A stretch of 64,000 nucleotides of DNA from Chryseobacterium taeanense (GTDB taxonomy: Bacteria; Bacteroidota; Bacteroidia; Flavobacteriales; Weeksellaceae). Positions within the stretch are counted from its first letter, which is position 1. The number at the start of each line of letters is the position of its first letter. The notes under the pieces are model-generated. The model searched no databases. It saw nothing but the letters and a program-made list of their open reading frames with translations, and had not been told where the DNA came from. Made by a program: the position numbers and the translations under genes. Where the stretch lies: NCBI RefSeq assembly GCF_900099685.1, contig NZ_FNDW01000002.1, positions 124,001-188,000 of the forward strand. The letters run 5' to 3'. Positions 1 through 8,707 of the stretch are shown here, in pieces.

Positions 1-1
1 G

Positions 2-1378
2 TTTTTGCTGGAGTCGGCAAAGGCAGAGAATCTCTATTTCGGATTTGCGAAAGAAATGCCGATTATTGATTATCACAATCATCTGGAGCCGGATGTCATT
101 TCCAATAATCTTAATTTCCGCTCTCCAACGGCAATTTGGCTGGATGGTGATCATTATAAATGGCGTGCAATGAGAAATTTCGGGATCGATGAGCAATTCA
201 TTTCAGGAGAAGCTTCGGATATCGAAAAATTCAAAAAATGGGCTGAAGTTGTACCTTATACGCTTCGGAATCCGTTATTTCACTGGACACATCTTGAACT
301 TAAAAATCCTTTCGGAATCACTGAATATTTTTCGCCAAAAAATGCAGATTCTATCTATTCCCAGATGAATGAAAGTTTGCAGACAAACGATTTCTTACCA
401 CAATCAATCATCAAGAATTTTAAGGTAGAAACCCTTTGTACGACGGATGATCCTTCTGATGATCTGGCTTATCATAAAGCTCTTAAAAACAGTAGTTTTG
501 AAACAGCGGTTTTACCTGCTTTCCGTCCTGATTCTTATATTAATATCATTAATCCTCAGCAATATCTAACAGGAATTAAAAAGCTTGAAAAAATCAGCGA
601 AATTTCAATACAATCAGTGTCTGATCTGCTCAATGCGCTTCAGTCTAGAGTTGATTATTTTGCAGAAGCCGGCGCAAAAGTAGCGGATCACGGATTTGAA
701 TATTTTCCTGATACAACGCTTTGGAACCAGAATCTTGAAAACGAATTTTCAGAATTTCTGAAAGGAAATAAAAATGTATTTTCCAATCCGGAAGCCTTAT
801 GCGGTTATGTACTGAAAGAGCTCTGCAAAATGTACAACGAAAAAGGCTGGGTGCAGCAATTTCATGTTGGAGCAACAAGAAATAACAATTCAAAAATGCT
901 CGGTAAAATAGGCATTAATTCAGGTTATGATGCGATTGGAGAACAATATTTTGCGCAACGGTTGAGCGTTCTTTTAGATGAGTTAAATTCTTCCGAACAG
1001 CTTACTAAAACCATAATCTACAATCTTAATCCCACGTTCAATGAAGTTTTGGCTTCACTGGCCGGAAATTTCAATGAAGGCCGAATTAAATCAAAAGTAC
1101 AGTTTGGTGCAGCTTGGTGGTTTTTAGATCAGCTCGACGGAATGAAAAAGCAAATGAACACGCTTTCGAACATTGGACTTATCAGCACTTTTGTGGGAAT
1201 GCTTACCGATTCCAGAAGTCTTTTGTCATTCTCAAGACACGATTATTTCAGAAGATTGTTGTGCAATATGTTTGGCAGCGAAATGGAAAGAGGATTGCTT
1301 CCAAATGACGAAGAATGGGTAGGAAAGATCATTCAGGATATTTGTTATCATAATACCAAAAACTATTTTGAATTTTAA
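2..1378 (+). CDS. uxaC: Glucuronate isomerase, 5' end outside the window
   Basis: Uronate isomerase (amidohydrolase superfamily) interconverting D-glucuronate and D-fructuronate (or galacturonate/tagaturonate), a cytoplasmic first step of hexuronate breakdown. The reading frame is open from the left edge. Comparison from memory with E. coli UxaC (about 470 aa) suggests only some ten N-terminal residues are missing, so the TTG at 5 is not a real start. Family motifs are present: DYHNHL (metal-binding His pair), GDHYKWRAMR, PLFHWTHLEL, TTDDP, WVQQFHVGATRNNN, and LTDSRSLLSFSRHDYFRRLL near the C-terminus. Four bases separate its stop from the kdgK ATG, so the two are co-transcribed. In this locus it should process the (methyl)glucuronic acid released by the GH67 and GH115 enzymes. 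Identification is secure; the true start is not visible. Confidence 0.95.
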   Translation, partial: FLLESAKAENLYFGFAKEMPIIDYHNHLEPDVISNNLNFRSPTAIWLDGDHYKWRAMRNFGIDEQFISGEASDIEKFKKWAEVVPYTLRNPLFHWTHLELKNPFGITEYFSPKNADSIYSQMNESLQTNDFLPQSIIKNFKVETLCTTDDPSDDLAYHKALKNSSFETAVLPAFRPDSYINIINPQQYLTGIKKLEKISEISIQSVSDLLNALQSRVDYFAEAGAKVADHGFEYFPDTTLWNQNLENEFSEFLKGNKNVFSNPEALCGYVLKELCKMYNEKGWVQQFHVGATRNNNSKMLGKIGINSGYDAIGEQYFAQRLSVLLDELNSSEQLTKTIIYNLNPTFNEVLASLAGNFNEGRIKSKVQFGAAWWFLDQLDGMKKQMNTLSNIGLISTFVGMLTDSRSLLSFSRHDYFRRLLCNMFGSEMERGLLPNDEEWVGKIIQDICYHNTKNYFEF

Positions 1379-1382
1379 TACA

Positions 1383-2390
1383 ATGCAGGATTCTGTTTCC
1401 CATACCATATTGTGTTTCGGAGAATTGTTGCTCCATTTTGCTCCGGATTCTCATGGAGAATGGCTCAATGATCAGTCTATGAAAACTTTTGTAGGTGGTG
1501 CCGAATATAACGTAGCTTCCGCACTTTCGCAATGGCAAAATCCTGTGAAATTACTTTCTGCTTTACCTGAAAATTTTATAGGAAATCAATTGGAAAATCA
1601 GTTGAAAAACAAAGGAATTGAAGTTCTTGCAGAAAAAAATACAGGAAGAATAGGAACTTTTTACCTGTCTTCAGATGGCGATATGCAAAACGCTTCGGTA
1701 GTGTACGATCGTTTTCCCTCAGTTTTTACACAGTCGGATTTTTCGCAATTTACTTTTGATGAAATATTTTCCGGAGTTAAATGGCTTCACATCAGCACTA
1801 TTACGCCGGCTTTAAGTGAAAATGCATACCAAAAATGTGTAGACTTAATGCAGGAAGCCGCAAAAAAAAATATTATCGTTTCTCTAGATCTGAATTACCG
1901 TGCAGCACTTTGGAAAGACAAAAATCCATCAAAATTAATCAGAAAGATGATGCCTTTTGTGAATGTGTTGATGGGAAATATCTGGTCTATTCAACAGTTT
2001 CTTGAAATCTCTATTGAATATGAGCTGAACGGAAATTTTGATGACAAAAATCTCTTAAAGCAAGCTGAAAAATCAGCGCTGGAAATTCAGAAACAATTCC
2101 CGAATGTTGCGACGGTTGCCAATACTTTCCGATTTACAAACGGTGAAAAAGTCAATTACTATGCAACGTTATTTGAGAATAATGAGCTTTTAATTTCAGA
2201 AAAATATTATTCCGGAAGAGTAAAAGAAAGAGTAGGAAGCGGAGATTCCTTTATGGCTGCACTTATTCACGGTAAACTCAAAGGAAACCCATCGAAGAAA
2301 ATATTAGAATATGCCACAAAGGTTGCCTTTAAAAAACTTTTTGTAAAAGGTGACACTATTGATGAATCTATTAACATTGAGAAATTATGA
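1383..2390 (+). CDS. kdgK: 2-keto-3-deoxygluconate kinase, PfkB family
   Basis: PfkB/ribokinase-family sugar kinase expected to phosphorylate 2-keto-3-deoxygluconate to KDPG in the cytoplasm. The ATG at 1383 (335 aa) is preferred to an upstream in-frame TTG at 1368 that would overlap uxaC: it starts with MQDSV and leads directly into the CFGELLL strand typical of the family. The sugar-site GGAEYNVA motif is at about residues 38-45. The C-terminal anion-hole/catalytic motif reads GSGDSF, with the catalytic Asp at about 288; the usual form is GAGD, so Ala is replaced by Ser. The stop codon overlaps the start of the aldolase gene by four bases (ATGA), indicating translational coupling. Substrate assignment rests on the neighbours, uronate isomerase and KDPG aldolase. 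Other PfkB kinases (fructokinase) are less likely. Confidence 0.88.
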   Translation: MQDSVSHTILCFGELLLHFAPDSHGEWLNDQSMKTFVGGAEYNVASALSQWQNPVKLLSALPENFIGNQLENQLKNKGIEVLAEKNTGRIGTFYLSSDGDMQNASVVYDRFPSVFTQSDFSQFTFDEIFSGVKWLHISTITPALSENAYQKCVDLMQEAAKKNIIVSLDLNYRAALWKDKNPSKLIRKMMPFVNVLMGNIWSIQQFLEISIEYELNGNFDDKNLLKQAEKSALEIQKQFPNVATVANTFRFTNGEKVNYYATLFENNELLISEKYYSGRVKERVGSGDSFMAALIHGKLKGNPSKKILEYATKVAFKKLFVKGDTIDESINIEKL

Positions 2391-3022
2391 ATTCAATTTT
2401 ACAAACCATAAGAAACCAAAAAATCGTTCCGTTGTTCTACGACGCATCGTTTGAAGTTTCAAAAGATACAGTAAAAGCTTTGTATGAAGCAGGAATCCGT
2501 GCGATAGAATATACCAACCGCGGCATTCAGGCATTAGAAAATTTTACAAAACTGAAAGAAATCTCCGTTACAGAATTTCCAGGACTTTTACTGGGAATAG
2601 GAACGGTAAAAAATATAAAAGAAATGGATGATTTTGGCCGTGCAAAAGCCGATTTCATCATCACTCCGGTAATTAGCGAAGAATTGGTAAAACATTCGGT
2701 GAGTAAAAATATTCTTTTAATTCCGGGCTGTTTCACGCCATCTGATGTGAATATCGCTTTTCAGAACGGATTAAATTTAGTGAAAATTTTCCCTGCTGAT
2801 GCTTTGGGTAAAAATTATATAAGATCCATTCAGCCTGTTTTTCCGGGAATGAATTTCATGCCAACCGGCGGAGTAAATGCTGATGCAGAGGATATTAACG
2901 ATTGGCTAAAAGGCGGAGCAGTAGCAGTTGGATTGGGAAGTTCATTGATAAAAAAAGATTTCACATCGCAACAGCTTACCGAAAAAGTTCAGAACCTATT
3001 ACAACAACTTAATCAAAACTAA
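2387..3022 (+). CDS. eda: KDPG/KHG aldolase
   Basis: Class I aldolase splitting 2-keto-3-deoxy-6-phosphogluconate into pyruvate and glyceraldehyde-3-phosphate. The 211 aa length matches the family. Visible motifs are IEYTNRG with Glu41 (the general acid/base position), LLGIGTV at about 68-74, IPGCFTPSD at about 112-120, VKIFPAD with the Schiff-base Lys133, and PTGGV near residue 160. Lys133 falls at the same number as in E. coli Eda. The start codon overlaps the kdgK stop, and the following transporter ATG abuts its stop with no spacer, so the three genes form one operon. It completes the lower hexuronate branch; the mannonate dehydratase and oxidoreductase steps (uxuA, uxuB) are not in the window and may lie upstream. 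Confidence 0.93.
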   Translation: MNSILQTIRNQKIVPLFYDASFEVSKDTVKALYEAGIRAIEYTNRGIQALENFTKLKEISVTEFPGLLLGIGTVKNIKEMDDFGRAKADFIITPVISEELVKHSVSKNILLIPGCFTPSDVNIAFQNGLNLVKIFPADALGKNYIRSIQPVFPGMNFMPTGGVNADAEDINDWLKGGAVAVGLGSSLIKKDFTSQQLTEKVQNLLQQLNQN

Positions 3023-4297
3023 ATGCAGGCTCCAAAAAATGGCAATATAAGATGGTTTATGCTGTCTCTGGTATTTCTCGCAACCACGATCAATTATCTT
3101 GACCGTCAGGTAATGGGATTGCTGAAACCTATTCTGGAAAAAGAATTTGACTGGAATGAAAAAGATTACAGCTACATTGTAATGGCTTTTACGGCTACCT
3201 ATGCCATCGGTTATCTTGCAATGGGAAGATTTATCGACAGAGTCGGAACCAAAATCGGATATGCGGTTTCGCTGATTGTCTGGAGCTTAGCTTCTATCGG
3301 TCATGGTTTTGTGAAAAGCACATTCGGATTCATCATTGCGAGAAGTACTTTAGGAATCAGTGAGGCCGGAAATTTTCCTGCAGCGATAAAATCTGTTGCC
3401 GAATGGTTTCCGAAAAAAGAAAGAGCTTTAGCAACCGGAATTTTCAACTCGGGTGCAACAGTAGGAGCTATTTTAGCACCGCTTCTAGTTCCGTTTATTC
3501 TGGGACATTACGGCTGGAGAGAGACTTTTGTCTGGATTGGAGCGTTGGGATTATTGTGGATTCTTCTTTGGTGGAAATTTTACCAAATTCCGGAAAAAAC
3601 AAAAAAATTAAGTACCGAGGAGCTTCAGTACATCAAAAGCGATCAGGACGGAAAGACCCAAGAACAGTCAAAAGTTCCGCTTTCTGAATTATTGAAATAT
3701 AAAGTTACCTGGTCTTTTGCCATAGGAAAAATCCTTACCGACCCGATCTGGTATTTCTTTATGTTCTGGCTGCCTGCCTATTTTGCAGATGTTTTTAAAA
3801 TGGATTTAACCAAACCTTCCATTCCATTGATTATCATTTATAGCGGAACTACAATCGGAAGTATCGGTGGTGGATACCTTTCTTCAGTTTTAATTAAAAA
3901 AGGATGGGCAATCGGACGCGCGAGAAGCCTTACAATGTTATTATTTGCTTTAATGGTTGTTCCGGTAATGTTCTCGAAATATGTTGATAATATGTGGCTG
4001 ATAACTATTATAATAGCTTTTGCAACAGCAGCTCATCAGGGTTGGGGAGCGAATCTGATGACTACGGTCGGAGATAAATTACCCAACAATTATGTAAGCT
4101 CTGTGATCGGTTTTGGCGGAATGTTGGGTTCAGCAGCGGGAATTATTTTTCCACTGTTTATTGGGATTGTTTTAGATACCTTTAAAAAAGCCGGAAACAT
4201 CAACGGCGGTTACAATATCATCTTCTTCATTGCAGGAATCTCATATGTTGCGGCGTGGGGAATTATTTGGTTGATTAACAGGAAGAAAACAGCTTAA
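3023..4297 (+). CDS. MFS hexuronate transporter, ExuT-like
   Basis: Inner-membrane major-facilitator protein of the anion:cation symporter family, most like hexuronate permeases. About twelve hydrophobic segments are visible. The first carries NYLDRQVMG, followed by the loop 2-3 signature GRFIDRVGTKIGY and the family segment GISEAGNFPAAIKSVAEWFPKKERALATGIFNSG, which is characteristic of ExuT/GudP-type carriers. The ATG directly follows the aldolase stop, so translation is probably coupled. The role inferred from sequence and context is proton- or cation-driven uptake of glucuronate, perhaps 4-O-methylglucuronate, across the inner membrane. A spacer of 34 bases separates it from the GH95 gene, which may share the transcript. 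Confidence 0.85.
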   Translation: MQAPKNGNIRWFMLSLVFLATTINYLDRQVMGLLKPILEKEFDWNEKDYSYIVMAFTATYAIGYLAMGRFIDRVGTKIGYAVSLIVWSLASIGHGFVKSTFGFIIARSTLGISEAGNFPAAIKSVAEWFPKKERALATGIFNSGATVGAILAPLLVPFILGHYGWRETFVWIGALGLLWILLWWKFYQIPEKTKKLSTEELQYIKSDQDGKTQEQSKVPLSELLKYKVTWSFAIGKILTDPIWYFFMFWLPAYFADVFKMDLTKPSIPLIIIYSGTTIGSIGGGYLSSVLIKKGWAIGRARSLTMLLFALMVVPVMFSKYVDNMWLITIIIAFATAAHQGWGANLMTTVGDKLPNNYVSSVIGFGGMLGSAAGIIFPLFIGIVLDTFKKAGNINGGYNIIFFIAGISYVAAWGIIWLINRKKTA

Positions 4298-4331
4298 TAT
4301 CAAAATACAGTTTGAAGTTTAAAAAGTAAAA

Positions 4332-6791
4332 ATGAAATCCAGACTTTGTATCATAGTATGTCTTTTGATAAATATATTTTCCTCTGCACAGAAAGGAGGA
4401 AAATATAAGCTGTGGTACGATAAACCCGCCAGGCAATGGGTGGAAGCGTTACCTCTCGGAAACGGAAGGCTTGCGGCCATGGTTTACGGAGATCCATCTG
4501 AAGAAAAACTTCAGCTGAATGAAAGCTCATTCTGGTCAGGCGGACCATCCCGTAACGATAATCCTGACGGTCCGAAAGTACTGGATTCCATCAGATATTA
4601 TTTATTTAACGGAAATTACAAGCGCGCTCAGATTCTTGCAGACAAGGGTTTGACAGCGAAAACCCTTCACGGTTCGGCCTATCAGAACATCGGTGATTTT
4701 ACCCTTGATTTTAAAAATATTAATGATGTTAAAGATTATTACAGGGAATTAGATATCGAAAAAGCAATTACCACCACAACATTTACTTCTAACGGAATTC
4801 ATTTCAAAAGGGAAGTGTTCGCTTCAATTCCTGATAATCTTATTGTCATTAAATTAAGTTCAGATAAGAAAAATGCTTTGAATTTCACAGCCAATTTCAA
4901 CAGCGAGCTTAAAAAAAATGTCAAAGCCATTGATTCCAATGCGTTACAGATGAGCGGTTTGTCGTCCACTTTAGATGGTGTTCAGGGTCAGGTTAAATTT
5001 AACGCACTCGCAAAACTCATCAATAAAGGTGGAAAAACAGCAGTTTTGAGTAATGGAATTTCGGTAAGCAATGCTGATGAAGTACTGATTCTAATTTCCA
5101 TAGCGACCAATTTTACCGATTACAAAACATTAGATACAGACGAAGTTTCAAAGAGCAAGAAATATATCGAAGCATCTGAAAATAAAAGTTTTAATACTTT
5201 ATATAAAAATCATCTTGTTGCCTATCAAAAATATTTCAAAAGAGTTGATTTCAATTTAGGAACTTCCGAAGCTGCAAAAAATCCGACTGATGTCAGGATT
5301 AAAAATTTTGCAACAAATTACGATCCGGAGCTTATTTCCTTATACTACCAGTTTGGTCGCTATCTTTTGATTTCGTCTTCACAACCTGGCGGACAGCCGG
5401 CGAACCTTCAGGGAATCTGGAATAATTCCAACAAACCCGCCTGGGACAGCAAATATACCGTCAACATCAACACGGAAATGAATTACTGGCCGGCGGAAAA
5501 AACCAACCTTTCCGAGATGCACGAACCGCTGATTCAGATGGTAAAAGATTTAAGCCAATCCGGAAAAGAAACAGCAAAACTAATGTACAAAAGTCGTGGT
5601 TGGGTTGCGCATCACAATACCGATATCTGGAGGATCACCGGAGTGGTAGATTTTGCCAACGCCGGAATGTGGCCGATGGGCGGAGCCTGGCTTTCCCAGC
5701 ATCTTTGGGACAAATATCTGTATAGCGGAGATGTAAATTACTTAAGATCCATTTACCCGGTTCTGAAATCTGCCGCTCAATTCTATGAAGATTTTCTGAT
5801 AGAAGAACCGACGCATCATTGGCTTGTTGTGAGTCCGTCAATGTCTCCCGAGAATATTCCAAACGGACACCAGGGAAGTGCATTAGCAGCCGGAAATACA
5901 ATGGATAATCAATTAATGTTTGACCTTTTTACGAAGACAAAAAAAGCAGCAGAAATTCTTAATATAGACTCAGATAAAATCCCGGTTTGGAAAAACATCA
6001 TTTCAAAATTACCGCCGATGCAGATCGGGAGATACGGACAATTGCAGGAGTGGATGGGAGATTGGGATAATCCGGAAGACAATCATAGGCATGTTTCGCA
6101 TCTCTACGGATTGTTTCCGTCCAACCAAATCAATCCTTTTACGACACCTGAATTATTGGACGCAGCTAAAACCGTTTTAATTCATCGTGGTGATGTTTCC
6201 ACAGGGTGGAGTATGGGTTGGAAAGTCAATCTCTGGGCAAAATTATTAGACGGAAATCATGCCAATAAATTAATCAAAGACCAATTAACGCTGGTAGAAA
6301 AAGACGGCTGGGGCAGCAAAGGCGGAACTTATCCGAATCTTTTCGATGCCCATCCTCCGTTTCAGATTGACGGGAATTTCGGCTGCACGTCTGGTATTAC
6401 AGAAATGTTGTTACAGACGCAGAACGGTTTCATCGACATTCTTCCCGCCCTTCCTGATGAATGGAAAAACGGAGACATTTCAGGACTGAAAACCTACGGA
6501 GGATTTGAAATCAGCATCATCTGGGAAAACAATAAAGCTAAGGAAATCACCATAAAATCAAATTTAGGTGGAAATTGCCGGATAAGAGTTCCGAATGAAA
6601 TTAAATCTACAGGAAATATAAAACTCAAAAAAGCAGAAGGTAAAAATCCAAATCCCTTTTTTGAAGTTCCGGAAATCAAGAAACCTTTAATATCAAAAAA
6701 AGCGGAACTAAATTCTGTCAAAATAAAAAACGATTTTATATACGATTTTCCAACGAAAGCAGGGAAGACATATATTTTAAAATTTGAATAA
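4332..6791 (+). CDS. GH95 alpha-L-galactosidase/alpha-L-fucosidase, secreted
   Basis: Inverting glycoside hydrolase of family GH95, 819 aa with a cleavable signal peptide (residues about 1-19, ending SSAQ), hence periplasmic or surface exposed. It opens with the family N-domain (KLWYDKPARQWVEALPLGNG, LQLNESSFWSG). The catalytic centre is intact: NINTEMNYW supplies the two Asn (378 and 380) that activate water with Asp680 (QIDGNFG), and Glu573 in LQEWMGDW is the predicted acid. Immediately before the first Asn, residue 376 is Thr. As I recall, alpha-L-fucosidases carry His here, and Thr is reported for the L-galactose-active enzyme of Bacteroides ovatus xylan loci. With its setting among xylan enzymes this favours alpha-L-galactosidase activity on xylan side chains. 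The family is certain; the specificity is inferred. Confidence 0.92.
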   Translation: MKSRLCIIVCLLINIFSSAQKGGKYKLWYDKPARQWVEALPLGNGRLAAMVYGDPSEEKLQLNESSFWSGGPSRNDNPDGPKVLDSIRYYLFNGNYKRAQILADKGLTAKTLHGSAYQNIGDFTLDFKNINDVKDYYRELDIEKAITTTTFTSNGIHFKREVFASIPDNLIVIKLSSDKKNALNFTANFNSELKKNVKAIDSNALQMSGLSSTLDGVQGQVKFNALAKLINKGGKTAVLSNGISVSNADEVLILISIATNFTDYKTLDTDEVSKSKKYIEASENKSFNTLYKNHLVAYQKYFKRVDFNLGTSEAAKNPTDVRIKNFATNYDPELISLYYQFGRYLLISSSQPGGQPANLQGIWNNSNKPAWDSKYTVNINTEMNYWPAEKTNLSEMHEPLIQMVKDLSQSGKETAKLMYKSRGWVAHHNTDIWRITGVVDFANAGMWPMGGAWLSQHLWDKYLYSGDVNYLRSIYPVLKSAAQFYEDFLIEEPTHHWLVVSPSMSPENIPNGHQGSALAAGNTMDNQLMFDLFTKTKKAAEILNIDSDKIPVWKNIISKLPPMQIGRYGQLQEWMGDWDNPEDNHRHVSHLYGLFPSNQINPFTTPELLDAAKTVLIHRGDVSTGWSMGWKVNLWAKLLDGNHANKLIKDQLTLVEKDGWGSKGGTYPNLFDAHPPFQIDGNFGCTSGITEMLLQTQNGFIDILPALPDEWKNGDISGLKTYGGFEISIIWENNKAKEITIKSNLGGNCRIRVPNEIKSTGNIKLKKAEGKNPNPFFEVPEIKKPLISKKAELNSVKIKNDFIYDFPTKAGKTYILKFE

Positions 6792-6797
6792 GAGATT

Positions 6798-6930
6798 CCG
6801 CTACGTAGGAGCAATATCTGTGTAGATGTATTGAATTCTAAAAATAAGGGAACTCCGTAGGAGTGATCTGATAATAGAAAAACGAATAAACGTAATTAAG
6901 CCTCTTAGAGGCGACCTGTTGATAGAAAAT
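6798..6930. repeat. Cluster of three REP-like short hairpin repeats
   Basis: The gap between the GH95 and GH43 genes holds three related elements, each a short stem with a three-base loop followed by a conserved tail. The stems are an imperfect one at about 6800-6812 (GCTACGTAGGAGC), ACTCC-GTA-GGAGT at 6852-6864, and GCCTC-TTA-GAGGC at 6900-6912. Tails resemble GACCTGTTGATAGAAAA. The same units recur at 10383-10462. No coding potential is seen. This looks like a dispersed, mobile REP-type family rather than a terminator, because no T-run follows the stems. Confidence 0.7.
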
Positions 6931-6956
6931 AATAACTAATAAAAATAAAATTATAT

Positions 6957-8675
6957 ATGAAAAAGATAACAATGAATTCCAATTTACTAAAAAACAAAAC
7001 CAGCATTTTTGCAGCAGCAGCTTTACTGTCGTTGACCAGCATCTCAGCACAGACATTCACCGATTTTCAATATAAAGGAAACGACAAAATATACAATGAC
7101 AACCCTCTGAAACCAGACGAATTCTATTCTCCCATTCTTCAGGGCTGTTATCCGGATCCAAGTATTACAAAGAAAGGAGAAGACTATTATCTTGTTAATT
7201 CATCTTTCTCAATGTTTCCCGGCGTTCCGATTTTCACTTCTAAAGATTTGGTGAATTGGAAACAGGTGGGTCACGTTCTCGACAGACCTTCCCAGTTGAA
7301 AGTTGAAAAAGCTGGTGTCTCAGCAGGTATTTATGCACCGGACATCAAATACAACAAATACAACGATACATTTTATATGATTACCACACAAATTGCCAGT
7401 GGAATCGGAAATATGGTCGTGAAAACCAAAGACCCTGCAAAAGGCTGGAGCGAAGTTCAGAAGCTAAATTTCGACGGTATCGACCCATCTATTTTCTTTG
7501 ATGATGATGGGAAAGCTTACATCGTACACAACGACGCTCCACCAAAAGGAACCGAGCAGTATCAAGGTCACCGCGTCATCAAAATGTGGGACTACGATTT
7601 GGAAAAAGACCAGGTTGTAGCAGGTTCAGACAAAATTATCGTAAACGGCGGTGTTGACCTTTCTCAAAAACCAATTTGGATTGAAGGTCCGCATTTATAC
7701 AAGTATAAAGGAAAATATTACCTGATGTGTGCGGAAGGCGGAACCGGAGGCAATCACAGCGAAGTTATTTTTATGTCAGATTCTCCGAAAGGTCCGTTTG
7801 TTCCCGCTAAAAATAATCCGATTCTGACGCAAAGATATTTCCCGAGAGACAGAAAGGAAAAAGTAGATTGGGCGGGTCACGCCGATTTGGTGGAAGGTCC
7901 AAATGGACAATGGTACGGCGTATTTTTAGCAATTCGTCCGAATGTCAATAATCGTGTAAATCACGGTAGAGAAACCTTCATTCTTCCGGTTGACTGGAGC
8001 GGAACGTATCCTGTTTTCCAAAATGGCTTGGTTCCTATGAAACCGAAATTGAAAATGCCTGAGGGAGTTCAGAATCAAACCGGACAAAACGGATTCTTCC
8101 CGAACGGGAATTTTACCTATAACGATAAATTAACCGATAAAAACCTTGATTTCCGATGGATAGCCATGCGCGGACCTCGTGAAAACTTTATCACGACTAC
8201 GAAAAATGGGGTGAAAGTGAATCCTATGGAAACGAATATCAAAGCGTTGGCTCCGGTTTCATCATTATTCCACAGATTGCAGCACGAAGATTTTGAAACT
8301 TCCGTAACCTTAGATTACAAACCAAAATCTGAAAAAGAATTGGCTGGAATCACGCTCTACCAAAGCGAAACATTCAATTACGTTTTCGGAATTACAAAGA
8401 AAGACAAAGATTTCTACATCGTTTTGGAAAGAACCGAAAAAGGAACTTCAAAACTGATTGCCAGCGAAAAAATTTCACTTTCGAAGACTATTAAATTTCA
8501 GGTTAATGGAGAAAAAGATGAAATAAGCTTTAATTATTCTTTAGACAGCAAAAACTTCAAAAATCTTGGTGGATCAGTTTCTGGAGACATACTTTCAACA
8601 GATGTTGCAGGCGGTTTCACAGGAAGTTTGATTGGGTTATACAGCACATCTTCAAATGATATTGTGCCGAATTAA
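6957..8675 (+). CDS. GH43 beta-xylosidase/alpha-L-arabinofuranosidase, secreted
   Basis: Five-bladed propeller GH43 enzyme of 572 aa with a C-terminal beta-sandwich of the beta-xylosidase C2 type (from about residue 370). A signal peptide ending SISAQ (about residue 32) directs export. The ATG at 6957 is used; an ATG five codons later would also leave a signal. The GH43 triad is visible: Asp67 in CYPDPSI (base), Asp176 in GIDPSIFFDDDG (pKa modulator) and Glu243 in WIEGPHLYKYKGKYYL (acid). The protein stops at NDIVPN, while relatives normally continue about ten residues to a final strand resembling FDWFEY, so the last strand of the sandwich seems lost. It probably removes xylose or arabinose from xylo-oligosaccharides; the exact GH43 subfamily is not fixed. 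Confidence 0.9.
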   Translation: MKKITMNSNLLKNKTSIFAAAALLSLTSISAQTFTDFQYKGNDKIYNDNPLKPDEFYSPILQGCYPDPSITKKGEDYYLVNSSFSMFPGVPIFTSKDLVNWKQVGHVLDRPSQLKVEKAGVSAGIYAPDIKYNKYNDTFYMITTQIASGIGNMVVKTKDPAKGWSEVQKLNFDGIDPSIFFDDDGKAYIVHNDAPPKGTEQYQGHRVIKMWDYDLEKDQVVAGSDKIIVNGGVDLSQKPIWIEGPHLYKYKGKYYLMCAEGGTGGNHSEVIFMSDSPKGPFVPAKNNPILTQRYFPRDRKEKVDWAGHADLVEGPNGQWYGVFLAIRPNVNNRVNHGRETFILPVDWSGTYPVFQNGLVPMKPKLKMPEGVQNQTGQNGFFPNGNFTYNDKLTDKNLDFRWIAMRGPRENFITTTKNGVKVNPMETNIKALAPVSSLFHRLQHEDFETSVTLDYKPKSEKELAGITLYQSETFNYVFGITKKDKDFYIVLERTEKGTSKLIASEKISLSKTIKFQVNGEKDEISFNYSLDSKNFKNLGGSVSGDILSTDVAGGFTGSLIGLYSTSSNDIVPN

Positions 8676-8707
8676 AAAATTAAAAGCCAAACCAAAATAT
8701 TAAAACC

